64,000 bases of DNA from UBA8337 sp038143435 (GCA_038143435.1 JAYQLX010000003.1:124001-188000); one strand, 5' to 3'. Shown: positions 17,135-26,700, numbered from the stretch's first letter. The notes: a model not told the origin generated them from the letters alone. Numbers and translations: made by a program.

Positions 17135-19205
17135 CTTGGCCCCCCTCAATCTTGTCGTTCCCATCCTGTCGCTGCGCTAGCAAACCGTCAAGCGCGGCAA
17201 TCAGCTCATCGGGCGCGGTAAGCGGTGCCAAGCAGCTTTGTCCGGGGCAAATATAGGCTGTCGCCACCCCGTCAATCATTTGCTTGCCATGTGCCGGATG
17301 CGTGCGCGGCAAGGTGGCATCGGGGGTCAAAACCAAAATATGGCGATGGCATAGTGGGTGGCGATGGGCCGCCTGCGCCAGCCGATCGGCGGCGGCCCCC
17401 GCGCCGATGATGATGATTGAAAGAGGATATTGACGCTCATAATGGGCCGATAAAAGCCCGGTCATGGATGGGTAGTTTTGTGCCAAATGGCCGGCCAGTG
17501 CGCCAAAGGCAGCCCCCGCCTTCTCGTCCCACGCCCCATTGCCGGTCAGCACGGCGAGGCTGTTGAACAGCGCTTGCGCCGCAGCATTGGCCGAGGGCTG
17601 GGCATTGTCCTGCACGGCGCGATTATTGACCAAGAGGGCGGCCTCGTCGGCTTCATTGGTGCGATAGCCGCCGCGCTCAGGGTCGGCAAAACCTGCCTCG
17701 AGGCGATGCGCATCGGCTTCGGCCATTGCCAAATAGGATGGCTTGGCAGTGGCGGCATAGAGCGCTGCCGCGGCCTGCCCCATAAAGGCATAATCACCGG
17801 CCAGAGAGACGGCAAGGCGCTGCCCGTCGCGCGCGGCATGGCACAGCTTGCCGTCTGCATCGGTAAGCGCATGGCGCGCCGCGGCAAAGCTGCGCTCGGC
17901 CAATGCCAGCCAGTCGGGGCGATCAAAAATTTGCGCCGCCTGCACCAGCGCGGCAATCATCATGGCGTTCCAATCGGCCAAAACCTTATCATCGCGAGCG
18001 GGGTGAATGCGCTGCTTGCGCGCCGCCAGCAAAATCGCGCGGGCCTCGGACAGGCTGTCTTGCGGCACATCATCGGCGGCCAGCAAATGCGGTATGGCGC
18101 GGCCCTCAAAATTGCCCCGTGGCGAGACATCATAGGTGGCACAAAAAGCATCACTCGCCCCGCCCAGAAGCCTTTCTATTTCGTGCTTGTCCCAGACATA
18201 AAAGCGGCCTTCTTCGCCCTCGCTATCGGCGTCGAGGCTGGCCGCAAACGCGCCTTCTGCGGTCACCATGTCGGTCTCGAGCCAACCAATGGTTTCTTCA
18301 ATACGGGCGGCAAAAAGCGGCTCTTTAGTGTCGCGATAAAGCAAGCATAAAAGCTCAATCAGCAGGGCATTGTCATAGAGCATTTTTTCAAAATGCGGCA
18401 CCAGCCAATCGGCATCGACGCTATAGCGCGAAAAGCCCCCGCCCAAATGGTCGTAAATACCGCCCTGACAGATTTTGCGCGCCGTTACCAGCACCGCCGC
18501 GCGCATGGCCGTGTCGCCGCTGAGCTGGGCTTGCTGCCAGATAAATTTATACAAGAATGGCTGCGGGAATTTAGGCGCGCCTGCGAGCCCGCCCTTGTCC
18601 AAATCAATATGTGCGCTGAGGTTTTGTGCAGCACGCTGCGGCAGATCGGCGGGCATGGCCCCGCGCGCATCGGCCTCTGCCTTGGCGCGCAAGCCTTGCG
18701 TCAGGGCTTTGCTATTGGTCTGTATTTTATCTGGCGTCTCGCGCCAGGCGCGGCTGATTTCAGTCAATATTTGCAGAAAGCCCGGGCGCCCATATTGCGG
18801 ATTTTTGGGAAAATATGTGCCGCCCCAAAACGGCGCGCCATCGCCATTAAGACAAACGGTCAAGGGCCAGCCACCCTGCTCGCCCATCATGGCCAGCGCG
18901 CTCATATATATTTCGTCCAAATCGGGCCGCTCCTCGCGGTCGAGCTTGATGCAGACGAAATTGGCGTTCATCAGCGCCGCCACTTCTTCGTCTTCAAAGC
19001 TTTCATGCGCCATCACGTGACACCAATGGCACGCTGCATAGCCAATGGACAAAAGCACCGGCACATTGCGCCTCCGCGCCTCGGCAAAAACCGCAGCTTC
19101 CCAGGGCTGCCAATGCACCGGATTGTCTTTATGTTGCAGCAAATAAGGGCTGGTCGCCTCGGCCAGCCGATTGCGTGCAAATGCGCCATTGCCTTTGTCG
19201 GACAT
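17115..19205 (-). CDS. Thioredoxin-domain protein of the YyaL/spermatogenesis-associated 20 family
   Basis: Large two-domain protein of poorly known function (DUF255). The N-terminal thioredoxin fold begins RLAEATSPYLLQHKDNPVHW and has a C-x-x-C active site in GYAACHWCHVMAHESFED, followed by REERPDLDEIYM. The rest is an (alpha/alpha)6-barrel glycosidase-like domain with GGIYDHLGGGFSRYSVDADW and PHFEKMLYDNALLIELL. The frame is intact at about 697 residues from ATG 19205; an in-frame ATG about 27 bp upstream is also possible. It is divergent from mnmE with 60 bp between starts. Confidence 0.93.
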   Translation of the reverse strand: MSDKGNGAFARNRLAEATSPYLLQHKDNPVHWQPWEAAVFAEARRRNVPVLLSIGYAACHWCHVMAHESFEDEEVAALMNANFVCIKLDREERPDLDEIYMSALAMMGEQGGWPLTVCLNGDGAPFWGGTYFPKNPQYGRPGFLQILTEISRAWRETPDKIQTNSKALTQGLRAKAEADARGAMPADLPQRAAQNLSAHIDLDKGGLAGAPKFPQPFLYKFIWQQAQLSGDTAMRAAVLVTARKICQGGIYDHLGGGFSRYSVDADWLVPHFEKMLYDNALLIELLCLLYRDTKEPLFAARIEETIGWLETDMVTAEGAFAASLDADSEGEEGRFYVWDKHEIERLLGGASDAFCATYDVSPRGNFEGRAIPHLLAADDVPQDSLSEARAILLAARKQRIHPARDDKVLADWNAMMIAALVQAAQIFDRPDWLALAERSFAAARHALTDADGKLCHAARDGQRLAVSLAGDYAFMGQAAAALYAATAKPSYLAMAEADAHRLEAGFADPERGGYRTNEADEAALLVNNRAVQDNAQPSANAAAQALFNSLAVLTGNGAWDEKAGAAFGALAGHLAQNYPSMTGLLSAHYERQYPLSIIIIGAGAAADRLAQAAHRHPLCHRHILVLTPDATLPRTHPAHGKQMIDGVATAYICPGQSCLAPLTAPDELIAALDGLLAQRQDGNDKIEGGQDGRDHA

Positions 19206-19265
19206 GTCGTGCAGGTTACCCGAAATTTGCATCTGCACAAGACGGTTTAAAAGGCGATTAAAGAC

Positions 19266-20582
19266 GTGTCTGACGAGACTATTTTTGCCCTTTCGACGGC
19301 ATCGGCGCGCGCCGCATTGGCGGTTGTGCGCTTGTCGGGTCCGGCCTGCGACAGCGCTTTGGTGGCGTTGGGCGTCACCCGTTTGCCGCCGCCGCGCATG
19401 GCTGGCCTGCGGGCGCTGGCCGCGCCCCAAAACGGCGCGCTGCTCGATGAGGCTTTGGTGCTGCGCTTTCAGGCGCCGCACAGCTTTACCGGCGAGGCTA
19501 TGGCGGAACTGCATTTGCATGGCGGGCTTGCCATTGTGGAAAGCGTGCTTGCCGCTTTATCGGCCTTGCCGGGATTGCGCGCGGCAGAGGCCGGAGAATT
19601 TACCCGCCGTGCCGTGCTCAATGGCAAAATGGATTTGACCGCGGCTGAAGCCATTGCCGATTTGATTGATGCCGAAGGCGGGGCGCAACAAAAACAGGCG
19701 TTGGCGCAATTGCGCGGCGGCTTGCGGCGACGCGCCGAAGGCTGGCGCGAGGGGTTGAAAACCCTATTGGCGCATTTGGAAGCCGATTTGGAATTTGCCG
19801 ATGAAGACCTGCCCGGCGGCATCGGGCAAAAAGCGCTGGATGGCCTGCCCGCTCTCCAGGCCGAGCTGTCCGGGGCGCTGTCCGATGATACCGGCCTGCG
19901 CCTGCGCGACGGCTTACGGGCCGCGCTTGTCGGCCCGCCCAATGCCGGAAAGTCTAGTATTGTCAATATGTTAGCTGGCCGCGCTGCTGCCATTGTCTCG
20001 GCCCGCGCCGGCACCACGCGCGACGCCATTGAGGTTGCCATGCTGCTCGAGGGCGTGCCACTCACCTTGATTGACACGGCCGGCCTGCGCGCCGCCGGTG
20101 ATGATATTGAGCGTGAGGGTGTGAGGCGCGCCCTCGCCTCGGCTGAAGAGGCCGATATTGTCATTTGGGTAGATGCGCCGGATGTTGCCGATGAAGCGGC
20201 CGATGATATGGCGCGTGATTGGCGCAGCGCGGCAGATATGCGCCTCGCCAATAAAAGCGATGTGGAGCGGCTTGACGATGACGGCGCGCTCCGCCTGTCG
20301 GCCAAAACCGGTGACGGCGCAGAGGCTTTACTGGCGGCATTGGGTCGGCTGGTCTTGCAAAAAACCGGCAGCGGCGAAAGCGCGCCGGTGACGCGGGCGC
20401 GCCATGTCGCCATTTTGCGCGAGGTGCTGGCGCATATTGAGGCGGCGCAGCAAGCCGATGCGCTGGAGTTGGCGGCGGAAGATTTGCGCTTGGCGCAGCG
20501 TGCGCTGGGCCGCATGACCGGCACGGTTGATGTCGAGCAATTGCTCGATGTGGTGTTTGCCGATTTTTGCATTGGCAAATAG
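19266..20582 (+). CDS. mnmE: tRNA modification GTPase MnmE
   Basis: Works with MnmG to add the carboxymethylaminomethyl group to the wobble uridine of certain tRNAs. The N-terminal THF-binding domain has LHGGLAIVESVLAAL and AGEFTRRAVLNGKMDLTAAEA. The G domain has G1 LVGPPNAGKSSIVN, G2 ARAGTTRDAIEV, G3 LIDTAGLR and G4 LANKSDV. The C-terminus is the diagnostic CIGK with the catalytic Cys. The frame is intact at 438 residues. It forms the mnmE-mnmG-rsmG-parAB series. Confidence 0.97.
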   Translation: MSDETIFALSTASARAALAVVRLSGPACDSALVALGVTRLPPPRMAGLRALAAPQNGALLDEALVLRFQAPHSFTGEAMAELHLHGGLAIVESVLAALSALPGLRAAEAGEFTRRAVLNGKMDLTAAEAIADLIDAEGGAQQKQALAQLRGGLRRRAEGWREGLKTLLAHLEADLEFADEDLPGGIGQKALDGLPALQAELSGALSDDTGLRLRDGLRAALVGPPNAGKSSIVNMLAGRAAAIVSARAGTTRDAIEVAMLLEGVPLTLIDTAGLRAAGDDIEREGVRRALASAEEADIVIWVDAPDVADEAADDMARDWRSAADMRLANKSDVERLDDDGALRLSAKTGDGAEALLAALGRLVLQKTGSGESAPVTRARHVAILREVLAHIEAAQQADALELAAEDLRLAQRALGRMTGTVDVEQLLDVVFADFCIGK

Positions 20583-20603
20583 GCGCGCGCGATAACGGGC
20601 TCC

Positions 20604-20619
20604 TGTTTCACGTGAAACA
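20604..20619. other. parS centromere site
   Basis: TGTTTCACGTGAAACA, the exact 16 bp palindrome bound by ParB, lies in the 104 bp gap between mnmE and mnmG, about 7.2 kb from the origin candidate. Confidence 0.93.
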
Positions 20620-20686
20620 ATAAGGCCCCATCCCCATCAGATGAAATAGCTTGTCGGCATTGGCGCTTATGCGCTATCACGCCAGC

Positions 20687-22576
20687 ATGAAGGCGCAAAC
20701 AACAGATTATGATGTCATTGTCATTGGTGGCGGCCATGCCGGATGCGAAGCTGCGGCGGCGGCGGCGCGCTATGGCGCGGCCACGCTTTTGGTCACCCAT
20801 AGGCTGGAGACGATTGGTGAAATGTCGTGCAATCCGGCCATTGGCGGTGTCGGTAAGGGCCATTTGGTGCGCGAAATCGATGCGTTGGATGGGCTGATGG
20901 GCCGTGTCGCCGATGCGGCAGGCATTCAGTTTCGCTTGCTCAACCGCCGCAAAGGCCCGGCCGTGCACGGGCCGCGCACGCAAGCCGATCGCAAGCTTTA
21001 TCGCAAGGCCATGCAGGCGGCGATTGCGGCAACCGATAATCTCGATGTTTTGGCGCAGCCGGTCGATGATGTGCTGATTGAAGATGGCCGCTGCGTCGGT
21101 ATTGTGACGGCGGATGGCGCCGCTCTTCGCGCCGCCGCCGTGGTGCTGACCACCGGCACATTTCTCGACGGCCTTGTGCATATCGGCACACAGCGCATTC
21201 CCGCCGGTCGGCACGGCGAAGCCCCGGCCGTGACCCTGTCGAAACGGCTTTATGCGCTCGCCGAAGAAAGCGGCGCGCTGACATTGGGGCGGATGAAAAC
21301 CGGCACTCCGGCGCGGCTTGATGGGCGCACCATTAATACCGATATTTTGGAAGCGCAGCCGGCCGACGCGCAGCCGGTGCCGTTTTCCTTTATGAGCGAT
21401 AAGATAACCGTGCCGCAAACCGTGTGTCACATCACCCATACCAATCAGGCGACGTTTGATATTATCGAGAAAAACGTCAAATTATCGCCGGTCTATTCGG
21501 GACAAATTGATGGCGTCGGGCCGCGCTATTGCCCGGCCATTGAAGATAAGGTGGTGCGCTTTCCCGACCGCGTCGCGCATCAAATATTTCTGGAACCGGA
21601 GGGGCTGGATGATCCGACGGTTTACCCCAATGGTATTTCCACCTCATTGCCCGAAGCCATTCAAGACGCTTTTATCCGCACCATTCCGGGCTTGGAAAAT
21701 GTCCATATTCTGCGGCCCGGCTATGCCATTGAATATGATTATGTTGACCCGCGCGCCCTGCTGCCGAGCCTTGAATTAAAGGCCATGCCGGGGCTCTATT
21801 TGGCGGGCCAAATCAACGGCACGACGGGCTATGAAGAAGCCGCCGGTCAAGGCCTGGTCGCAGGCATGAATGCGGCGCGCGCCGCGGCTGGCAAGGATGC
21901 GGTCATCTTCGACCGCGCCGAAGCTTATATTGGCGTGATGATAGATGATTTGGTGACCAAGGGGGTCAGCGAGCCCTATCGCATGTTCACCGCGCGGGCT
22001 GAATATCGCCTCACCTTGCGCGCCGATAATGCCGACCAGCGCTTGACCGCCAAGGGCCGCGCGGCGGGTATTGTCGGCGCGGCGCGGGGCAAGCATTTTG
22101 AAGCCAAAATGGACAAGCTCAATGCGGCGCGGGAGCAGGCCGCCCAATGGCAAATGACCCCCAATGAGGCGGGCCAAAAGGGCCTGCATATTCGCGCCGA
22201 TGGGGTGCGCCGCAATATGGTCGAGCTCTTGGCCTACCCGTCCATCGATTGGGATGATTTGGCGGCCATTTGGCCTGGCATGGCCGGCTGGGATGCGGAT
22301 ATTCGCTTTCAGATTGAAACCGATGCGCGCTATGCCGGTTATCTCGACCGCCAGCGCGCTGATATTGACGCGTTTCGCCGTGATGAAGCGCTGGCCTTGC
22401 CGGTCGACATGGATTATTTGGCGCTGGAGGGCATGGCCACGGAAGTGCGGCAGAAATTGGCGGCGGCGCGGCCCGTCACATTGGGGCAAGCGGCGCGGCT
22501 GGACGGCATGACACCGGCGGCATTGACCCTGTTGCTGCACCATGCGCGCAAAGCCCATGCTGAGGCGGCCGAATAG
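20687..22576 (+). CDS. mnmG: tRNA uridine-5-carboxymethylaminomethyl synthesis enzyme MnmG
   Basis: FAD- and NADH-dependent partner of MnmE. The N-terminal dinucleotide-binding motif is DVIVIGGGHAGCEAAAAAAR, then EMSCNPAIGGVGKGHLVREI and RRKGPAVHGPRTQADRKLY. Motif TGTFLDGLVHIG and the C-terminal VSEPYRMFTARAEYRLTLR are typical. The frame is intact, 629 residues from ATG 20687; an upstream ATG at 20651 would add 12 residues without homology. Two parS sites lie on either side of it. Confidence 0.97.
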   Translation: MKAQTTDYDVIVIGGGHAGCEAAAAAARYGAATLLVTHRLETIGEMSCNPAIGGVGKGHLVREIDALDGLMGRVADAAGIQFRLLNRRKGPAVHGPRTQADRKLYRKAMQAAIAATDNLDVLAQPVDDVLIEDGRCVGIVTADGAALRAAAVVLTTGTFLDGLVHIGTQRIPAGRHGEAPAVTLSKRLYALAEESGALTLGRMKTGTPARLDGRTINTDILEAQPADAQPVPFSFMSDKITVPQTVCHITHTNQATFDIIEKNVKLSPVYSGQIDGVGPRYCPAIEDKVVRFPDRVAHQIFLEPEGLDDPTVYPNGISTSLPEAIQDAFIRTIPGLENVHILRPGYAIEYDYVDPRALLPSLELKAMPGLYLAGQINGTTGYEEAAGQGLVAGMNAARAAAGKDAVIFDRAEAYIGVMIDDLVTKGVSEPYRMFTARAEYRLTLRADNADQRLTAKGRAAGIVGAARGKHFEAKMDKLNAAREQAAQWQMTPNEAGQKGLHIRADGVRRNMVELLAYPSIDWDDLAAIWPGMAGWDADIRFQIETDARYAGYLDRQRADIDAFRRDEALALPVDMDYLALEGMATEVRQKLAAARPVTLGQAARLDGMTPAALTLLLHHARKAHAEAAE

Positions 22577-22581
22577 CCCCG

Positions 22582-23226
22582 ATGAACGCAGAAGAGTTCG
22601 CCCAAACCTATCATGTTTCACGTGAAACATTGACCAAGCTGATGGCCTATCAGGCCTTGCTTGGCAAATGGCAGCAATCGGTCAATCTGGTCGGCCCGAC
22701 CAGCCTCGCCGCATTTTGGCAGCGCCACGCCGCCGATTCGGCACAAATTTTGCGTTATGCGCCGCCAGCTGCCAAAACATGGCTCGATTTGGGCAGTGGC
22801 GGCGGCCTGCCGGGGCTGGTCTTGGCAATTATGTTGGCCGAAAAAACCCCCAATGCGCGCGTGCATATGGTCGAAAGCGACCGAAAAAAGGCCAGCTTTC
22901 TGCGTGCCGTGCTTGCCGATACCGGTGTGTCGGCGCATGTCCATCACAGCCGCATTGAGGCTTTGGCCGAAGCGCCACCGGCGGCGCTTGCTCAAATTGA
23001 CGTCGTTACCGCGCGCGCTTTGGCGCCCTTGAATGATTTATTGAGACTTTTGCAGCCGTTTTGCAATTCATCCACAGTTGCGATCTTGCATAAGGGACGC
23101 AATTGGCACGAAGAATTGACCTTGAGCGAACAATATTGGAAAATGTCGCATAAGGCGCATATCAGCGATACCGATGCCGATGCGCGCCTTATCGAAATCA
23201 CCGCCCTCAGCCAGCTCGGCGTTTAA
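22582..23226 (+). CDS. rsmG: 16S rRNA (guanine-N7) methyltransferase RsmG
   Basis: Methylates G527 of 16S rRNA using S-adenosylmethionine. The SAM-binding motif is TWLDLGSGGGLPGLVLAIM; later blocks are MVESDRKKASFLRAVL and VVTARALAPLNDLL. The frame is intact at 214 residues, standard length. Residues 11-16 (HVSRET) are encoded by a parS palindrome. It starts 5 bp after mnmG and is followed by parA. Confidence 0.96.
   Translation: MNAEEFAQTYHVSRETLTKLMAYQALLGKWQQSVNLVGPTSLAAFWQRHAADSAQILRYAPPAAKTWLDLGSGGGLPGLVLAIMLAEKTPNARVHMVESDRKKASFLRAVLADTGVSAHVHHSRIEALAEAPPAALAQIDVVTARALAPLNDLLRLLQPFCNSSTVAILHKGRNWHEELTLSEQYWKMSHKAHISDTDADARLIEITALSQLGV
22614..22629. other. parS centromere site inside rsmG
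   Basis: A second exact TGTTTCACGTGAAACA, here flanked by A and T so the palindrome is 18 bp. It lies within the coding sequence of rsmG (codons 11-16), 2.0 kb from the first parS and about 640 bp before parA. Confidence 0.92.
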
Positions 23227-23270
23227 AAGCGGCTGCTACAGCTTTGGGCGCGACACATAAGGAACGCCGT

Positions 23271-24113
23271 GTGAGCGCATATTCACCCGCCCCGTCATCA
23301 TTATCGCAAGCGCCGTTTGCGCCGCGCATTAAGTGCTTGGCCAATCAAAAAGGCGGGGTCGGCAAAACCACCACGGCAATCAATCTCGGCACGGCGCTGG
23401 CCGCCATTGGCGAGACGGTTTTGCTGATTGACCTTGACCCGCAGGGCAATGCCTCGACCGGCTTAGGTATTGACCGCGCCGCGCGCACCACGACCAGCTT
23501 TGATGTTTTGCTTGGCGAGGCAAGCTTGGCCGAGGCGATTTGCGAAACCGCCGTGCCGGGCTTTCATCTGGTCCCTGCCAGCATGGATTTGCTTGGTGTC
23601 GAGGTCGAATTATCTGACCATGAAAGGCGCATTCACCGCTTGGCCGATGCGTTGGCCGAATATGGCCAAGACGATACGACCAGCCGCTTTTCCTATGTTT
23701 TTATCGACTGCCCGCCCAGCCTTAACATGTTGACCTTAAACGCTATGGTGGCGGCGCAATCGGTTTTGGTGCCGCTGCAATGCGAATTTTTTGCGCTGGA
23801 AGGGCTGAGCCAATTATTGAGCACGATTGAGCAGGTCAAGGGCAGCCTCAATCGGGCGCTTGATATTCAAGGCATTGTTCTGACCATGTATGATGCGCGC
23901 AATAATCTGTCGGCGCAGGTCGATGCCGATGTGCGCAGCCATTTTGACGGGCTGGTTTACGACACGGTCATCCCAAGAAATGTAAGGGTGTCGGAGGCGC
24001 CGAGCTTTGGCAAGCCGGCTTTGCTTTACGACCATAAATGCAGCGGCTCATTGGCTTATATGCAATTGGCCGGCGAATTGGTGCGCCGCGAACGCGCGCG
24101 GCAAGCAGCTTAA
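23271..24113 (+). CDS. parA: Chromosome partitioning ATPase ParA
   Basis: Deviant Walker-A ATPase that drives separation of origin regions together with ParB-parS. The P-loop is CLANQKGGVGKTTTAINLG, Walker A' region LLIDLDPQGNASTGLG, Walker B YVFIDCPPSLNML. Later blocks are VPLQCEFFALEGLSQLL and VIPRNVRVSEAPSFGKP. The start is taken as GTG 23271 (AAGGAA upstream); TTG 23244 is the other candidate. The frame is intact at 280 residues. parB begins 11 bp downstream. Confidence 0.96.
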   Translation: MSAYSPAPSSLSQAPFAPRIKCLANQKGGVGKTTTAINLGTALAAIGETVLLIDLDPQGNASTGLGIDRAARTTTSFDVLLGEASLAEAICETAVPGFHLVPASMDLLGVEVELSDHERRIHRLADALAEYGQDDTTSRFSYVFIDCPPSLNMLTLNAMVAAQSVLVPLQCEFFALEGLSQLLSTIEQVKGSLNRALDIQGIVLTMYDARNNLSAQVDADVRSHFDGLVYDTVIPRNVRVSEAPSFGKPALLYDHKCSGSLAYMQLAGELVRRERARQAA

Positions 24114-24124
24114 CGGGAAATCAT

Positions 24125-25108
24125 ATGAGCGATAATAAACCACAAGCACAAAAGCCGGGCGGCAAGAAAACCCCAATGAGTGATGCGGGGCGCAAGCCGG
24201 GGCGCGGTTTGGGGCGCGGCCTGTCGGCTCTGATTGGCGATGCCGCGCCGACCCCTGTGGCGGTGGTGCCGCCGATCGAAAAGGCTGAAACGGCGGCGGT
24301 GGAAAAACAGGGCGGCCTGCGTTATGTCGGCATTGACCAGCTCAGCGCCGGTGCGTTTCAGCCGCGCAAAAACTTTGCCCAAGAAGAGTTGGACGCGCTC
24401 GCCGCCTCGGTTGAAAAATCGGGCGTGCTGCAGCCCTTGCTGGTGCGCCCGGCAGGTGACGGTTTTGAAATCATTGCCGGTGAAAGACGCTGGCGGGCAG
24501 CGCAGCAAGCGCGACTGCATCAAGTGCCGGTGATTGTGCAACCGGTCAATGATGTCACCGCTTTGGAGATTGGGCTGGTCGAAAATGTCCAGCGCGCCGA
24601 CCTCAATCCGATGGAAGAAGCCGAAGGATATCAACGGCTTATCGATGAATTTGCTTATACGCAGGCAGAGCTGGCCGAGACCATTGGCAAGAGCCGCAGT
24701 CATATTGCCAATTTGCTGCGTTTGACCGGCGCCCCGCTTGTCATCAAGCAAGCGCTGATGGAGGGCGGGCTGTCTATGGGCCATGCGCGTGCCCTATTGG
24801 GCTTGGCCAATCCTGAAAATCAAGCCGCCGCGCTCATTCGGCAAATTGTCAAAACCGGCATGAGTGTGCGCGCGGTTGAAAAGCTGGTCGCGGCGCAGGG
24901 CGCGTCGGCACCGGCAAAAGCGCCGTCCGCAAAAAGCGGCGCACAAGACAAATCAGCCGATACGCGCCAGCTGGAAAAACAGCTGGCCGACGCTTTGGGG
25001 CTGGCCGTCAGCCTTGACGATAAGGGCCAAAAAGGCGGCGTGCTCAACATTTCTTATAAGACGCTGGAGCAATTGGACGGGCTTATTGCCCGCTTGCTGC
25101 GCGGCTGA
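24125..25108 (+). CDS. parB: Chromosome partitioning protein ParB
   Basis: CTP-dependent DNA clamp that loads at parS and stimulates ParA. The N-terminus has GRGLGRGLSALIGD, the ParB/Srx domain carries the CTP-binding IIAGERRWRAAQQARL and LVENVQRADLNPMEEAEGY, and the helix-turn-helix is AELAETIGKSRSHIANLLRL. A 45-residue Ala/Lys-rich linker precedes the C-terminal dimerisation domain (KQLADALGLAVSL). The frame is intact, 327 residues from ATG 24125. It is convergent with holA, 15 bp apart. Confidence 0.96.
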   Translation: MSDNKPQAQKPGGKKTPMSDAGRKPGRGLGRGLSALIGDAAPTPVAVVPPIEKAETAAVEKQGGLRYVGIDQLSAGAFQPRKNFAQEELDALAASVEKSGVLQPLLVRPAGDGFEIIAGERRWRAAQQARLHQVPVIVQPVNDVTALEIGLVENVQRADLNPMEEAEGYQRLIDEFAYTQAELAETIGKSRSHIANLLRLTGAPLVIKQALMEGGLSMGHARALLGLANPENQAAALIRQIVKTGMSVRAVEKLVAAQGASAPAKAPSAKSGAQDKSADTRQLEKQLADALGLAVSLDDKGQKGGVLNISYKTLEQLDGLIARLLRG

Positions 25109-25123
25109 TTTTTTATAACGCGC

Positions 25124-26188
25124 TCACCGCTGCGCGGCGCGCGCGATGCGCAATAGCGCGTTTCCGGCTTGAGCCTGCGCCAAGCCACCGGCGCTGCCGC
25201 GGCAGGCTTTTTCCGCCGCATTGAGAATTTCCAAAGCGCGCGCGCATTTGCCGCTCGACCAGAGCCGCATTTGTTGCTCGACCAATGGCTTGCGCCGAAA
25301 ATGCAGCGGCGGGCGAAAAGCCCCCAGCGCTTTGGCTTGCGCCGTGCCGCCCTCCATTTGCCCGAGTGCCAAATGCAAGGTTTGGAAATGCATGCGCGCA
25401 ACGGCCAGGGCACTGGCGGCATTTGTCCCCGCCGCCTCAAGCCGCGCCAATGCACGGTCGGCCTCGTCGAGACGACCTAGCGCGACATTGTCTATCAAGC
25501 GGTCAAAATCGCCCTGCGTCTGGTCGCCCAAAGCGGCTTCGACATCATCGCCGGTTACCACACCGGGCTCGGCTTTGGCGTCGCGCACGCCCTTATAAAG
25601 CACCAGCCGCTCCAATTCGCGCTGAATGACACCGCGATCCGTGGCCAGCCGCGCCGTCAATAAATCCATCGCCTGCGCTTCAATGCGGTAATTTTCCTGC
25701 TCCAAAAACTGGCGGATGAGGCGACCAATATCGCGCGCCTCCAGCGCATAACAAGGCAGGGCCATACACGCCCTATGGTTCTCGGCCGCTTTGCGCAAAA
25801 GCGCGGTCGGGCGCAAATTATCGGCCTCGATAATGACCAGCGCCGCCCCTTGTGGGGCGTTGCCCTCATCTGTTTTGGCGAGATAAAATGTAACCGCCGC
25901 CTGCACCGCCGCATTGGCGCCACTGACATGAACCAGCTTATGTGTGCCGAACATCGGCATGGCCGCCGCCTCATCGGCCAGCAAACCGGCCTGTCCGGCC
26001 AGCGCGCCTTCTTCCAAAGCGACATATTGCAATGGGTCATAATCGCGGCCCAAATAAGCTTGGCGCAGCGCTTTTGCGGTTTCATGCACCCCGCCGCGAT
26101 CGGGGCCATAGACCAGCACCAATGCCGGCGCCTTATCGGGCTTCAGCCCCTTCACCCAGCCGTCAACTTCATGCGCCTTCAGTTTCAC
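25124..26188 (-). CDS. holA: DNA polymerase III delta subunit
   Basis: Subunit of the clamp loader that opens the beta sliding clamp. Features: ALVLVYGPDRGGVHETAKALR at the start of the AAA+-like module, FGTHKLVHVSGANAAVQ, the segment ALLRKAAENHRACMALPCY and the conserved RGVIQRELERLVLY in the lid region. The C-terminal collar is helical. The 354-residue length fits. It overlaps lptE by four bases (ATGA); the holA-lptE-leuS order on one strand is typical of alphaproteobacteria. Confidence 0.93.
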   Translation of the reverse strand: MKLKAHEVDGWVKGLKPDKAPALVLVYGPDRGGVHETAKALRQAYLGRDYDPLQYVALEEGALAGQAGLLADEAAAMPMFGTHKLVHVSGANAAVQAAVTFYLAKTDEGNAPQGAALVIIEADNLRPTALLRKAAENHRACMALPCYALEARDIGRLIRQFLEQENYRIEAQAMDLLTARLATDRGVIQRELERLVLYKGVRDAKAEPGVVTGDDVEAALGDQTQGDFDRLIDNVALGRLDEADRALARLEAAGTNAASALAVARMHFQTLHLALGQMEGGTAQAKALGAFRPPLHFRRKPLVEQQMRLWSSGKCARALEILNAAEKACRGSAGGLAQAQAGNALLRIARAAQR

Positions 26189-26700
26189 CGCTTGACCTCC
26201 TGCGACAGGCGCAAGATGAGCCGCTCGGCCAGATTTTGCATGGCGAGGCGCGCCAAATTGCGCTGCTGTGTCAAATCGGCAGCCCCGCTATCGCTGCGCG
26301 CCATGCTTTCGCTGTGGCGCAAGACAAAGCCCTTGCTTTGCCCGACGGATGCTGCGCTCTCATCTGGCGTGGCGCGCATGCGCAGCGTCACGCGCAAAAC
26401 ATAATCCAACTCAATACGGGCGGCGACACCGCGCGCATCAAGCTGGGTGTTGCGCGCGGTTTCTTCCAGCACCACGCTGACATCGAAAGCGGCATCGGCA
26501 CGCGCTTGCCATCGTCCGCGCAAGGCGGTGGCCAAAAGCCGCCCGTTTTGCGTATCGGGCACGGCCAGGGCGACCAAAGCGATCGGCCCGTCCGCTGCCA
26601 AAGTCACTTTGTGAATCGGGCGAAAACCGCAGGCTGACAGCGTTAATGCGCCGACCAGCAGGGCCGAAACGATAACCCTATTTGACCACCAGATTGACAA
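26185..26700 (-). CDS. lptE: LPS-assembly lipoprotein LptE
   Basis: Outer-membrane lipoprotein that plugs the LptD barrel during lipopolysaccharide insertion. The N-terminus reads NRVIVSALLVGALTLSACGF, a positively charged start, hydrophobic core and lipobox LSAC. The body contains ELDYVLRVTLRMRAT and a conserved helical C-terminus (LARLAMQNLAERLILRLSQE). The likely start is TTG at 26700, giving a normal-sized signal peptide; it overlaps the end of leuS by 23 bases. Upstream ATG codons at 26742-26745 would give an unusually long leader. Confidence 0.85.
   Translation of the reverse strand: MSIWWSNRVIVSALLVGALTLSACGFRPIHKVTLAADGPIALVALAVPDTQNGRLLATALRGRWQARADAAFDVSVVLEETARNTQLDARGVAARIELDYVLRVTLRMRATPDESAASVGQSKGFVLRHSESMARSDSGAADLTQQRNLARLAMQNLAERLILRLSQEVKR

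Noticed and set aside
19469..21439. A 656-residue open frame on the minus strand across mnmE and mnmG
   Set aside because: It is antisense to two well-conserved genes, has a low-complexity Ser/Arg-rich sequence and matches no domain; long shadow frames are expected in GC-rich codons.
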